From an uncultured Clostridia bacterium (GTDB taxonomy: Bacteria; Bacillota; Clostridia; Oscillospirales; Acutalibacteraceae): DNA of 8,027 bases. The first letter of the stretch is position 1, and the number at the start of each line of letters is the position of its first letter. Below the pieces are notes generated by a model. That model was not told the origin of the DNA. It made no database searches and saw only the letters and a list, made by a program, of their open reading frames with translations. Both the position numbers and the translations under genes were made by a program. This document shows, in pieces, positions 1-6,280 of this stretch. Location: assembly GCA_946006915.1 (NCBI GenBank), contig CAMFZK010000039.1, forward strand, positions 1 to 8,027, in the 5' to 3' direction.

Positions 1-21
1 TTTATCTGATTTTAAACAAAC

Positions 22-58
22 AACAGGCACCCCGCTTTTTACAAGTGGAGTGCCTGTT
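22..58 (-). terminator. Intrinsic terminator closing the minus-strand operon
   Basis: Bases 22-33 pair with 47-58 in 11 of 12 positions (one C/A mismatch), with a 13-base loop. Read on the minus strand, the GC-containing stem is followed by a T-rich stretch (GTTTGTTT). It lies about 30 nt beyond the stop codon of the last operon gene at 88-660, as expected for a rho-independent terminator. On the plus strand the tail is poorer in T, so the minus-strand role is favoured. Confidence 0.75.
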
Positions 59-87
59 CTGTAATTTTCACCCTATATTTTTTACCT

Positions 88-660
88 TTAATATGTAATT
101 GGTGTGCGGAAGAGTATACTTAAAACGCAGTCTGCCGCAAGTACACCAAACAGTACAAAGCAGGTGATTCTTAACGTTTTTTTAGGTATTTTTGCAACCA
201 AACGCTCCGAAAACGGTTCAAGTAAGTAGTGAAACACCATACCCATAACGGCAAAACTTATTACGCTTCTTAAACAAATAATCCCTCCTAAATTAAGAAA
301 CAGTCCGCGGTAGTCCCAAAGACGCATTCCGAAATAGCGAATACCGATATAACCGATGACATATTCCACAAATCCCGTAATAACGGCACAGGTCACAAAC
401 AGTAAAGGCGGGTACTTTTTTAAGGGTTTAACAGAATATATCCCAAGTGCGCCGATACCGTAAATAGGAAGCCACGGACCGTACAAAACGCCCCTGTTTT
501 GGAATATACCGTCATCCACAAGGTAGAAAATCACCTCATAAAACCAACCTATCAAACTTCCCGTAAGGAATATTAAAAACAGGTAGCAAACACGGTCTAC
601 ATAAGGGTTTGCCTGTTCTGAATTTTGCGAGTATCCTGTATTTGTTCTTTCCTTTAACAT
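88..660 (-). CDS. CmpB-type putative ABC-transporter membrane protein
   Basis: A 190-residue integral membrane protein of the putative ABC-transporter type IV (CmpB-like, PF06541) family; its biochemical role is not established. Visible are about five hydrophobic segments (near residues 25-48, 60-77, 86-107, 125-150 and 167-185) and the family hallmarks NRGVLYGPWLPIYGIGA (residues 55-71), GFVEY (96-100), WDYRG (115-119) and LGGIICLRS (125-132). The ATG at 660 is preferred. It begins four bases after the stop codon of the upstream permease and has AAGG (671-674 on the plus strand) ten bases upstream. A TTG at 678 would add six residues but would overlap the permease end and has no better ribosome site. 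It is the last gene of the operon and is followed by a hairpin terminator. Its position behind an ABC exporter suggests an accessory membrane role, which is inference. Confidence 0.88.
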   Translation of the reverse strand: MLKERTNTGYSQNSEQANPYVDRVCYLFLIFLTGSLIGWFYEVIFYLVDDGIFQNRGVLYGPWLPIYGIGALGIYSVKPLKKYPPLLFVTCAVITGFVEYVIGYIGIRYFGMRLWDYRGLFLNLGGIICLRSVISFAVMGMVFHYLLEPFSERLVAKIPKKTLRITCFVLFGVLAADCVLSILFRTPITY

Positions 661-664
661 TTTT

Positions 665-2266
665 TCACAACCTTGCAAAGCGGTTAGAGCCGCTTTTTTT
701 AATCCATAGCCAAATTATGGCGCACAAAATAAGTGTTACTGCACCGAAAAGGGCTATATATCCTGTAAAGCCCAACTTCCAACCGTCCAAAAGCATAAAG
801 CCGACGCAAAGCAGTGCCGTATAGCCGAAACCGCTGAATAAAGCAAGCATAGCGCTTAAACTTTGTTTAATGGGGGTTATTTCGCTTGTCCAGTTAAGGT
901 TTGGCATTTTAAGTCCCAAAAACAGTCCAAACAATGCCGAAAACAAGACATAAGACAGTAAAAGCGCAGCGGTTAAAAGCAGTTCAATAACGGTATAAGG
1001 GTAAATTATTGCCATACAAGCAATGCAAAAAGCAACCGGAACGGCGGTTAATATAAGTTGTACGCTTAACTTGGCGTAAATCACCTGTAACGGGGTTACG
1101 GGTAAAGACTGCATAAGCCAAATGTTTTTACCCTCAAGCGAAACAGACGGTGCCGCCATATCGTTCATAGATGCCAACATACAAACAAAAGCACAAAGCA
1201 ACAACGGAGTGCAGCCAACCCGCTCGCCGAATATGGAATTTAAAATCGAAATAACACTTGAACCCTGCCAAAGAAGTAATACGCCGCCTAACGGTATCAA
1301 TAAAATACCAAGTCCGCAGTTAAGCATATAAACAGGGCTTGACAAAAACTTTCCGAACTCTTTTACCAAAAGTGCCGAAAAAGCACTTCTTTGCTTTACC
1401 GCTTTTTCTTTGTAAACACGTTTTGAAGTATTTCCCGAAGCGGTGGCAATTTTTAAGAAACTGCGGGAAATAACCGCCCAAATAACCGCAAAAAGACCGA
1501 AAATTACTGCCGATACCGAAATCACCGCCAAAAGGTCGCCCGTGCCTACCCTGCCGAACAGGTATATCGGGTAAGCCGAACCTTTGATTTTTGCGCCGTA
1601 AACAGCGGCATTTGCAATAAGTTTTTGAATAACCGTTTGTGCTTTAAAGTAGAAGAAATAATATGCCCCGAAAAAGGCAAGAGAAATAATAACCGTAATA
1701 AAACTTTTGTTTTTAAGTTTTAAACTGATTTTGGCAACCACAAAACCGAGCGCGCAGGAAAGGGTTAGTACAAAAACCGAAATAAGAAGAATAAACAACA
1801 AACTGCCTAAAATTACGCCCAAAGAAAGGGTTGCCTTAATCCAGTAAACCGCAACGGCGGGAATAATAACCACCGAAGAATACATAAGTCCCATAAGGTA
1901 TACAGTTAAAAGGCGGGAAAACATTAAAATATTTACAGGAATAGGCATAGACAGTAGCAAGTCGTTATCTTTGGAAAGATAAAGGCAGGAATAGGTGTTA
2001 AACACACTGCCGAAAGTACCAAGCAAAATAGCAATAAGTCCCATTATGGCAAAATACAGCCAATCCATACCCGCCGCCGCAAAAGGAGTGCAGATAGTTA
2101 ATGAAAGGTATGTAAACATTCCGCCAAGCATACCCGCCATCATTAGCACAAAAAGTACCATATAGCCGAAAATTCCGAATTTAGAACGTGCTCGGTTCTT
2201 TTTTTGGTCGTAAAAATAGTTGCGGAATATTTCGGTCATTTGTTTTTTAAGAAGAAGTTTTAGCAT
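665..2266 (-). CDS. Large ABC exporter permease, about 12 TM segments
   Basis: A 533-residue polytopic protein, the membrane partner of the ATPase encoded just upstream. I count about 12 hydrophobic segments (near residues 35-55, 68-90, 113-141, 148-177, 188-208, 234-266, 311-333, 353-368, 396-421, 426-452, 470-492, 500-522). The protein looks like two fused half-permeases: an amphipathic start LLKKQMTEIF (5-14) recurs as LLVKEFGKFL (299-308), and NDLLLSMPIPVNILMFSRLL (101-120) resembles NIWLMQSLPVTPLQVIYAKL (381-400). The start ATG at 2266 overlaps the ATPase stop as ATGCTAA, giving translational coupling, and has its own GGAGG (plus-strand 2274-2278) with 7-base spacing. It resembles large exporter permeases of Firmicutes that pair with a single ATPase. 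The substrate is unknown. Confidence 0.9.
   Translation of the reverse strand: MLKLLLKKQMTEIFRNYFYDQKKNRARSKFGIFGYMVLFVLMMAGMLGGMFTYLSLTICTPFAAAGMDWLYFAIMGLIAILLGTFGSVFNTYSCLYLSKDNDLLLSMPIPVNILMFSRLLTVYLMGLMYSSVVIIPAVAVYWIKATLSLGVILGSLLFILLISVFVLTLSCALGFVVAKISLKLKNKSFITVIISLAFFGAYYFFYFKAQTVIQKLIANAAVYGAKIKGSAYPIYLFGRVGTGDLLAVISVSAVIFGLFAVIWAVISRSFLKIATASGNTSKRVYKEKAVKQRSAFSALLVKEFGKFLSSPVYMLNCGLGILLIPLGGVLLLWQGSSVISILNSIFGERVGCTPLLLCAFVCMLASMNDMAAPSVSLEGKNIWLMQSLPVTPLQVIYAKLSVQLILTAVPVAFCIACMAIIYPYTVIELLLTAALLLSYVLFSALFGLFLGLKMPNLNWTSEITPIKQSLSAMLALFSGFGYTALLCVGFMLLDGWKLGFTGYIALFGAVTLILCAIIWLWIKKSGSNRFARL
677..700 (+). terminator. Terminator-like hairpin antisense to the permease 3' end
   Basis: On the plus strand AAAGCGG (677-683) pairs perfectly with CCGCTTT (690-696) around a 6-base loop, and the T run extends to 700. 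This is the shape of an intrinsic terminator for plus-strand transcription. No plus-strand gene is present upstream, and the same bases encode the last residues of the permease (KKSGSNRF), so it may block antisense transcripts or be incidental. In the sense mRNA the hairpin lies just before the AAGG that serves the next gene. Confidence 0.3.
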
Positions 2267-2973
2267 AATTCTTCCTCCAATTCAAGGAAAACAGATTCAA
2301 GCGAATCGTCACCCTTAACCTCCTCCATAGTGCCGGAACGGATTAGTCTTCCGTCCTTAATAATAGCCACTTTATCGCAAAGTTTTTCAGCCACTTCAAG
2401 CACATGGGTGGAAAAGAAGATTGCTCCACCTGCGTTGCAAACTTCACGCATCATACCCTTTAACAGGTGGGACGCTTTAGGGTCAAGTCCTACAAAGGGT
2501 TCGTCCATAATAATCAGTTTCGGCTCGTGAATCCACGCCGCAATGATAGCCAATTTCTGTTTCATACCGTGTGAATATGCGGCAATGGGCTGTGCCAAAT
2601 CTGCGGTCAGTTCAAACAAATCGGCATATTTTTTTATACGCTCTTTTCTGTCGGTAGCGCTTACGGCAAAGATATCCGCAATAAAGTTAAGGTACTTAAT
2701 ACCGGTCATAAAGTCGTATAAATCGGGGTTGTCGGGAATATAGGCAATCTCTCTTTTACATTCAATGGGATTACCCACAACCGATTTTCCGTTGATGTAA
2801 ATTTCACCCTGGTCAAACTGCAAAATACCTACAACCGATTTGAGCGTTGTGGTTTTACCCGCACCGTTATGACCTATAAAGCCGTAAATTTCCCCGCTGT
2901 TTATATGTAGAGTTAGGTCATCTACTGCCTTTTTGTCGCCGTATATTTTTGATAAATGTTCGATTTTCAGCAT
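2260..2973 (-). CDS. ABC transporter ATP-binding protein (second ABC module)
   Basis: A 237-residue cytoplasmic nucleotide-binding subunit that would power the 12-TM permease following it. All core motifs are visible: Walker A GHNGAGKT (34-41), signature SHGMKQK (134-140), Walker B LIIMDEP (153-159), D-loop GLDP (162-165) and switch histidine H190 in FSTH. The Q-loop region reads AYIPDNPDLYDFMTG (77-91), without the usual glutamine, as in other exporter ATPases of this group that I recall. The start ATG at 2973 has AAGGAG (plus-strand 2982-2987) spaced by 8 bases. It lies 22 nt after the methyltransferase stop and overlaps the permease start by 7 nt, so the three genes are almost surely cotranscribed. 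Export rather than import is inferred from the absence of a binding-protein gene. Confidence 0.95.
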   Translation of the reverse strand: MLKIEHLSKIYGDKKAVDDLTLHINSGEIYGFIGHNGAGKTTTLKSVVGILQFDQGEIYINGKSVVGNPIECKREIAYIPDNPDLYDFMTGIKYLNFIADIFAVSATDRKERIKKYADLFELTADLAQPIAAYSHGMKQKLAIIAAWIHEPKLIIMDEPFVGLDPKASHLLKGMMREVCNAGGAIFFSTHVLEVAEKLCDKVAIIKDGRLIRSGTMEEVKGDDSLESVFLELEEELC

Positions 2974-2995
2974 TTTTCATTCTCCTTATTTTCCC

Positions 2996-3760
2996 TTACT
3001 TTACCGCACGACCGATGTAAAAGACATAGCCGTAGTGACTGCCGTATTTTAAGAATAAATCAACCTCTTTTTTGTTGATTTCGGCATATTCTTTCATAGT
3101 GTCGCTTTCGGGGTATTTTTTTAGCATTTCGTTAATTACTTGTTCTCTCGGTTTAAAGTAGTTTTCGGTCCAACATTCTTTTTGAAGAACAAAAGCGGCT
3201 ATAAATTCATAACCGGCATCCTGCATAACGGCAATGTTCTTTTCCACGGGGTCTAAATGACTTCCCGCATCAGACCAGAATTTTTGCGCCTCTTCGGGGT
3301 GTTCTTTTGTTATCCAAGAAGGGCAGGTTACCGCAACATAGCCGCCGTTTTTAAGAAAGCCGTGCCAATGTTTAAGCCCCTTTTCAAAGCCGATATTGTC
3401 TATTGCCCCCTCCGACCAAATAAGGTCAAAGAAGTTCTTTTCAAACGGCAAACTTTCAATATTACCCGCAACCCCTTTAACCCTGTTTTCAAGGTTTTCG
3501 GCTTTTGTTTTGGCTTTTAGTTTTTCTATGAAATCAGGGAATAAGTCTAACCCTGTAATGTTGCCTTTTAAACGCTTTGCCAAAAGCAGGGTCTGTCCCC
3601 CTGTTCCGCAACCAAGGTCAGCTATTTGTGAAAAGCGGTCTAACGGTTCTAAAAACTTAAGTGCTTTTAGGACCGTTTCGGGACTTCCCGGTCCTTGACG
3701 TTCCAAGTCGATGTGTGCTTCAAGTAATAAATCTAAAAATGAGGGTTGTTTATTTTTCAT
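2996..3760 (-). CDS. Class I SAM-dependent methyltransferase
   Basis: A 254-residue soluble enzyme that would transfer a methyl group from S-adenosylmethionine to an unknown acceptor. The Rossmann motif I is clear: IADLGCGTGGQ (46-56). The acidic residue expected to bind the SAM ribose is D72 in ITGLDLF, followed by GNIESLPFEKNFFDLIWSEG (99-118) and a GGYVAVTCPSW strand near residue 145. A short RQGPGS motif (21-26) precedes the core, as in a small-molecule methyltransferase family I recall but cannot name with certainty. The ATG at 3760 has a strong GGAGG with 7-base spacing. A longer in-frame opening (to 3910) would run into the upstream permease gene and add about 50 residues without family resemblance, so it is rejected. 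It sits between two ABC modules with gaps of 22 nt on both sides. That position suggests modification of the exported compound or of its target, which is inference. Confidence 0.93.
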   Translation of the reverse strand: MKNKQPSFLDLLLEAHIDLERQGPGSPETVLKALKFLEPLDRFSQIADLGCGTGGQTLLLAKRLKGNITGLDLFPDFIEKLKAKTKAENLENRVKGVAGNIESLPFEKNFFDLIWSEGAIDNIGFEKGLKHWHGFLKNGGYVAVTCPSWITKEHPEEAQKFWSDAGSHLDPVEKNIAVMQDAGYEFIAAFVLQKECWTENYFKPREQVINEMLKKYPESDTMKEYAEINKKEVDLFLKYGSHYGYVFYIGRAVK

Positions 3761-3767
3761 TTTTATT

Positions 3768-3772
3768 CCTCC
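3768..3772 (-). promoter_or_regulatory. Ribosome binding site fixing the methyltransferase start
   Basis: The minus strand reads GGAGG here, seven bases before the ATG at 3760. It is the best ribosome site of the operon and decides between the short start and the open frame that extends to 3910. Confidence 0.85.
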
Positions 3773-3782
3773 GTATAATTTT

Positions 3783-4583
3783 TTAAAGACAAATATCTTT
3801 CTTGCAAAAAAACGTAGTTCCCGCCATATAAAGAACAATTGCCCCTGCAAGCAGTATAAATGATTTGTTAAATGCTGACGCTTGATTTGCCGCAATCCCC
3901 TCGGCATCAAAAAGCGTAAAAAAGGTGAAGTACTTTGCCGCTTCGGTTTTTTTGCCTACATTAGCAAGCATTTGAAGTACATACATAAAAGCAGGGACTC
4001 CCGCACCGAAGGCGATACTGTATTTTGTTTCGGAAAAAAGGCAGGAAAAGAAAAAGCAAATTCCCGCAATAAATAACTGCAAAAACAAAAGTGCCAAATT
4101 TAAGTTTAACAGTTCCCCTACCGCTAATTCTCCCCTGAATTTAACGGCAGAAACCGCAAGTTCCAGACAGGTGATATATGTAACAAGAATAATAACACCG
4201 CTTAACAGTACCGCAAGTTGGGTAAGCACAACACTTTTTCTTTTAACCGGTGCCGCAATAAGCACCGCCATAGAGCCGTTGTCGGTATATTTTGCAATAA
4301 GTCCGTTCCCACGCAAAATGCAAAACAGCATAGGAAAAATTATAAGAATAAAGCCGTACAAATACGAAACCATAAATCCGATAAGGGTGGTAGCACCCGA
4401 AGTCATACCTACCGAAGCCATAAGTTCCGGCATAATTCCGTAAAAACTTTCCAAAGCCGCCATCATTTCTGGGTCATACATTCCTATTATAATGCTTACA
4501 TACATAAGTAAAATACCGCCGAAAATCAAAAGCATTGTAACGCTTTTTTTCATCTCTTTAAGATACAAACTACCGTTAATCAT
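3783..4583 (-). CDS. ABC-2 type transporter permease, 6 TM segments
   Basis: A 266-residue membrane protein, the partner of the ATPase encoded just upstream. There are about six hydrophobic segments, roughly at residues 15-35, 68-90, 118-140, 158-182, 190-212 and 240-258. A cytoplasmic stretch near 90-115 contains LRGNGLIAKYTDNGSMAVLI followed by APVKRK, typical of ABC-2 drug or peptide exporter permeases in which the loop precedes a membrane helix. The ATG at 4583 overlaps the ATPase stop as ATGATTAA and has GGGGG (plus-strand 4592-4596) eight bases upstream. An earlier in-frame ATG at 4649 lies inside the ATPase gene and lacks a ribosome site. It resembles permeases annotated as antibiotic exporters, possibly of the TnrB-like group, but this is from memory and uncertain. 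The substrate is unknown. Confidence 0.88.
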   Translation of the reverse strand: MINGSLYLKEMKKSVTMLLIFGGILLMYVSIIIGMYDPEMMAALESFYGIMPELMASVGMTSGATTLIGFMVSYLYGFILIIFPMLFCILRGNGLIAKYTDNGSMAVLIAAPVKRKSVVLTQLAVLLSGVIILVTYITCLELAVSAVKFRGELAVGELLNLNLALLFLQLFIAGICFFFSCLFSETKYSIAFGAGVPAFMYVLQMLANVGKKTEAAKYFTFFTLFDAEGIAANQASAFNKSFILLAGAIVLYMAGTTFFCKKDICL

Positions 4584-5394
4584 TATTGTCGCCCCCGTAG
4601 TAATGCATAAAAATATTTTCAAGACTTTGCTTTGAAGCAACCGTAACATTTAAACCGTTTGCCACACCGCCAAAATCCTTTGCAAAGGATTCTGCCTCCT
4701 CTTTAGTATTAAGTGCAACATTATATGTGTGCATATGGCGTTCCCGCAAAGTTTCCACCGAATCCACCGTAACCATTCTTCCGTTTTTAATTATCCCTAT
4801 TCGGTCACAGGTGCGTTCCACTTCCTCAAATATATGGCTGGAAAGCAAAATTGTACTCCCCTTTGCCTTTTCTTCGGCAATAAGTTCAATAAAACGGTTC
4901 TGCATAAGCGGGTCAAGTCCGCCGGTCGGCTCATCTAAAATTAAAATCTGGGGATTATGCATAAATGCCGAAACAATGCCTATTTTTTGTTTCATACCCT
5001 TACTCATTTTTTTAATTTTAACATTTGGGTCTAACTCGAAACGCTCTAAAAGTTCCTTTTGCCTTTCGGTGTCTTTAATGCCTTTATATTTTGTTACAAA
5101 CTTCAAAAACTCTGTCCCCGTCATATCGTCAAAATAACTTATTTCACCGGGAATATACCCTAAAGTTTCCTGTATATTTGCTCTGTCATACCAACAGTCC
5201 TTTCGGTTTATGTAACATTCGCCCGATTTGTTTTTAATAAACCCCATAAGATGACGGATTGTGGTTGTCTTTCCCGCACCGTTAGGTCCTAAAAATCCGA
5301 ATACTTCCCCCTCTTTAACGCCAAAGGACACATTAAAAATTCCCTTTCCTTTTCCGTAATCCCTTGTCAAATTTTTTATTTCAATTATATTCAT
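4576..5394 (-). CDS. ABC transporter ATP-binding protein (first ABC module)
   Basis: A 272-residue nucleotide-binding subunit that would energise the 6-TM permease. Motifs seen: Walker A GPNGAGKT (36-43), signature SKGMKQK (131-137), Walker B LILDEP (151-156), D-loop GGLDP (158-162) and switch histidine H187 in LSSH. The Q-loop segment GYIPGEISYFDDMTG (79-93) lacks the canonical glutamine, as does the second ATPase of the operon. The last 50 or so residues form a C-terminal extension with HTYNVALNTKEEAESFAKDF and an aromatic end (HYYGG), common in drug-exporter ATPases of the ABC-2 type. The start ATG at 5394 is preceded at seven bases by GGGGG (plus-strand 5402-5406), which can pair with the anti-SD through one G-U pair. 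It follows the TetR gene after 29 nt. Confidence 0.95.
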   Translation of the reverse strand: MNIIEIKNLTRDYGKGKGIFNVSFGVKEGEVFGFLGPNGAGKTTTIRHLMGFIKNKSGECYINRKDCWYDRANIQETLGYIPGEISYFDDMTGTEFLKFVTKYKGIKDTERQKELLERFELDPNVKIKKMSKGMKQKIGIVSAFMHNPQILILDEPTGGLDPLMQNRFIELIAEEKAKGSTILLSSHIFEEVERTCDRIGIIKNGRMVTVDSVETLRERHMHTYNVALNTKEEAESFAKDFGGVANGLNVTVASKQSLENIFMHYYGGDNND

Positions 5395-5423
5395 AAGGTT
5401 TCCCCCATCGGTTATAAAAATTT

Positions 5424-6044
5424 TTACCTTGGTTTGTATATTTTAAAAAACTGGCGGATATGCTTTTCCACAAGTTCCATAATCTGCGGTTCACGCTCCG
5501 GTTCACGGTCGCACAAATTTATCCATACAGAAATTGGCAAACAAAGTTGTGCCGCCATAATCTCCGGGTCTTCATTTGTTAATGTCCCCTGCTTAATTAA
5601 GCGTTTAATAAACTCGGTAAAGTATTCCAATACACCGCTGTAGTTTTGCTTGGTTTGAAGTTTTGCAAGTTCGGGGTTTTGAAACTGCTCAATAACAAGC
5701 ATTTTCCTTGCCTTGCTTATATACGGGTCGTGAATGATATAGTAAATTTGCCCTTTTACCGTTTCTACCGCTTTATCAGGCGTTAGTGTACCGTCATCAC
5801 CTACATCAGAAGAATTTTCTTTACCTGTTTTTGCAATAACAGAATGTTTAGCATATTCTTCTAAAATGTCCTTCACAAGTGCATCCAAAATTGCCTGCTT
5901 GCTTTCAAAATGGCTGTAAAGCGACGCTTTGCGGATACCCACTTTATCGGCAATTTGGGAAATTGAAGTTGCCTCGAACCCCTGCACCGAAAACAAATCC
6001 AACGATGCGTTAAGAATTTCCCTTTTTGTATTTCCTCTGTCCAT
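5424..6044 (-). CDS. TetR-family transcriptional repressor
   Basis: A 206-residue one-component regulator: an N-terminal TetR helix-turn-helix (residues about 7-52, recognition region TSISQIADKVGIRKASLYSH at 26-45), then a divergent all-helical ligand-binding and dimerisation domain with no recognisable inducer signature. Three ATGs are in frame, at 6059, 6053 and 6044. I choose 6044 because GGAG lies nine bases before it. The ATG at 6059 has no ribosome site and would leave only about nine bases after the predicted transcription start, and at 6053 the GGAG touches the ATG. It is the first gene of the operon, 29 nt before the first ABC ATPase. It has its own consensus promoter with a palindrome between the -35 and -10, so autorepression relieved by a transported ligand is likely, by analogy with other TetR-exporter operons. 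Confidence 0.92.
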   Translation of the reverse strand: MDRGNTKREILNASLDLFSVQGFEATSISQIADKVGIRKASLYSHFESKQAILDALVKDILEEYAKHSVIAKTGKENSSDVGDDGTLTPDKAVETVKGQIYYIIHDPYISKARKMLVIEQFQNPELAKLQTKQNYSGVLEYFTEFIKRLIKQGTLTNEDPEIMAAQLCLPISVWINLCDREPEREPQIMELVEKHIRQFFKIYKPR

Positions 6045-6074
6045 TACATTCATCTCCATTTTGTTCTTTTTTAT

Positions 6075-6103
6075 ATTATACCTAACGAACGGTAGTATGT
6101 CAA
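6075..6103 (-). promoter_or_regulatory. Consensus sigma-A promoter of the TetR/ABC operon
   Basis: Read on the minus strand, TTGACA (6098-6103) and TATAAT (6075-6080) are both perfect matches to consensus, separated by exactly 17 bases. Transcription should begin near 6068, leaving a leader of about 24 nt before the ATG at 6044. So strong a promoter in front of a TetR gene implies tight repression. Confidence 0.88.
6082..6095. promoter_or_regulatory. Candidate TetR operator inside the promoter spacer
   Basis: CTAACGAACGGTAG is an imperfect palindrome: five of six arm positions pair around a central AA (the mismatch is A against G). It occupies the spacer between the -35 and -10 boxes, where repressor binding would exclude RNA polymerase. 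The arms are short and I see no second copy in the window, so the operator role is inferred from position. Confidence 0.45.
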
Positions 6104-6142
6104 TGATTTTTTAATAAAAGCGTTATATTATTTTAATATCTC

Positions 6143-6171
6143 TTGACTTAATTTGACATTTTTAGTAAAAT
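6143..6171 (+). promoter_or_regulatory. Promoter of the MNT-HEPN gene
   Basis: TTGACT (6143-6148) and TAAAAT (6166-6171) are one mismatch each from consensus, with a 17-base spacer. A second -35-like TTGACA sits at 6153-6158, but only weak -10 candidates follow it (around 6176-6182). Transcription from the first would start near 6178 and give a leader of about 100 nt before the ATG at 6281. Confidence 0.65.
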
Positions 6172-6185
6172 AAAAACATAAAAAA

Positions 6186-6206
6186 TTACACTTGCGTTAA
6201 ATGTAA
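6186..6206. repeat. 21-bp dyad in the MNT-HEPN leader, candidate operator
   Basis: TTACACTT (6186-6193) and AAATGTAA (6199-6206) are inverted copies matching in 7 of 8 positions around a 5-base centre. The dyad lies immediately downstream of the predicted transcription start, a usual place for an autorepressor operator. It is AT-rich, so chance is possible. Confidence 0.4.
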
Positions 6207-6207
6207 C

Positions 6208-6261
6208 AGGGTGTTTAATTATTATCTTCTTTTTGCTTTTTTGCAAGACAAGAAACACCTT
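6208..6261 (+). other. Possible long leader hairpin upstream of the MNT-HEPN gene
   Basis: AGGGTGTTT (6208-6216) can pair with AAACACCTT (6253-6261), nine pairs including one G-T wobble. Inside, TTGC (6233-6236) pairs with GCAA (6243-6246) around six T residues. The base of the structure is six bases before the AGGAG ribosome site (6268-6272). It could influence translation or stability, but the long AT-rich interior makes this uncertain. The rest of the 236-base gap from 6045 to 6280 holds the two divergent promoters and no gene. Confidence 0.3.
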
Positions 6262-6280
6262 TATTTTAGGAGTTTTACAA

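Noticed and set aside
609..824. Plus-strand open frame across the permease/CmpB-like junction, apparently with a terminator inside
   Set aside because: It is a shadow of two real minus-strand genes, with no ribosome site and no family resemblance.
3761..3910. N-terminal extension of the methyltransferase frame by about 50 residues
   Set aside because: It overlaps the upstream permease gene, lacks methyltransferase resemblance, and the strong GGAGG at 3768-3772 points to the ATG at 3760.
4584..4649. Earlier start for the 6-TM permease inside the ATPase gene
   Set aside because: No ribosome site, and the ATGATTAA overlap at 4576-4583 is the usual coupling arrangement.
4576..5394. Missing Q-loop glutamine in both ABC ATPases as a sign of inactivity
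   Set aside because: All other catalytic motifs are intact, and this substitution is, as I recall, common in ABC-2 exporter ATPases of this type.
6045..6059. ATG at 6059 (or 6053) as TetR start
   Set aside because: No ribosome site at suitable distance; GGAG is well spaced only for the ATG at 6044. It is still possible because all three are in frame.
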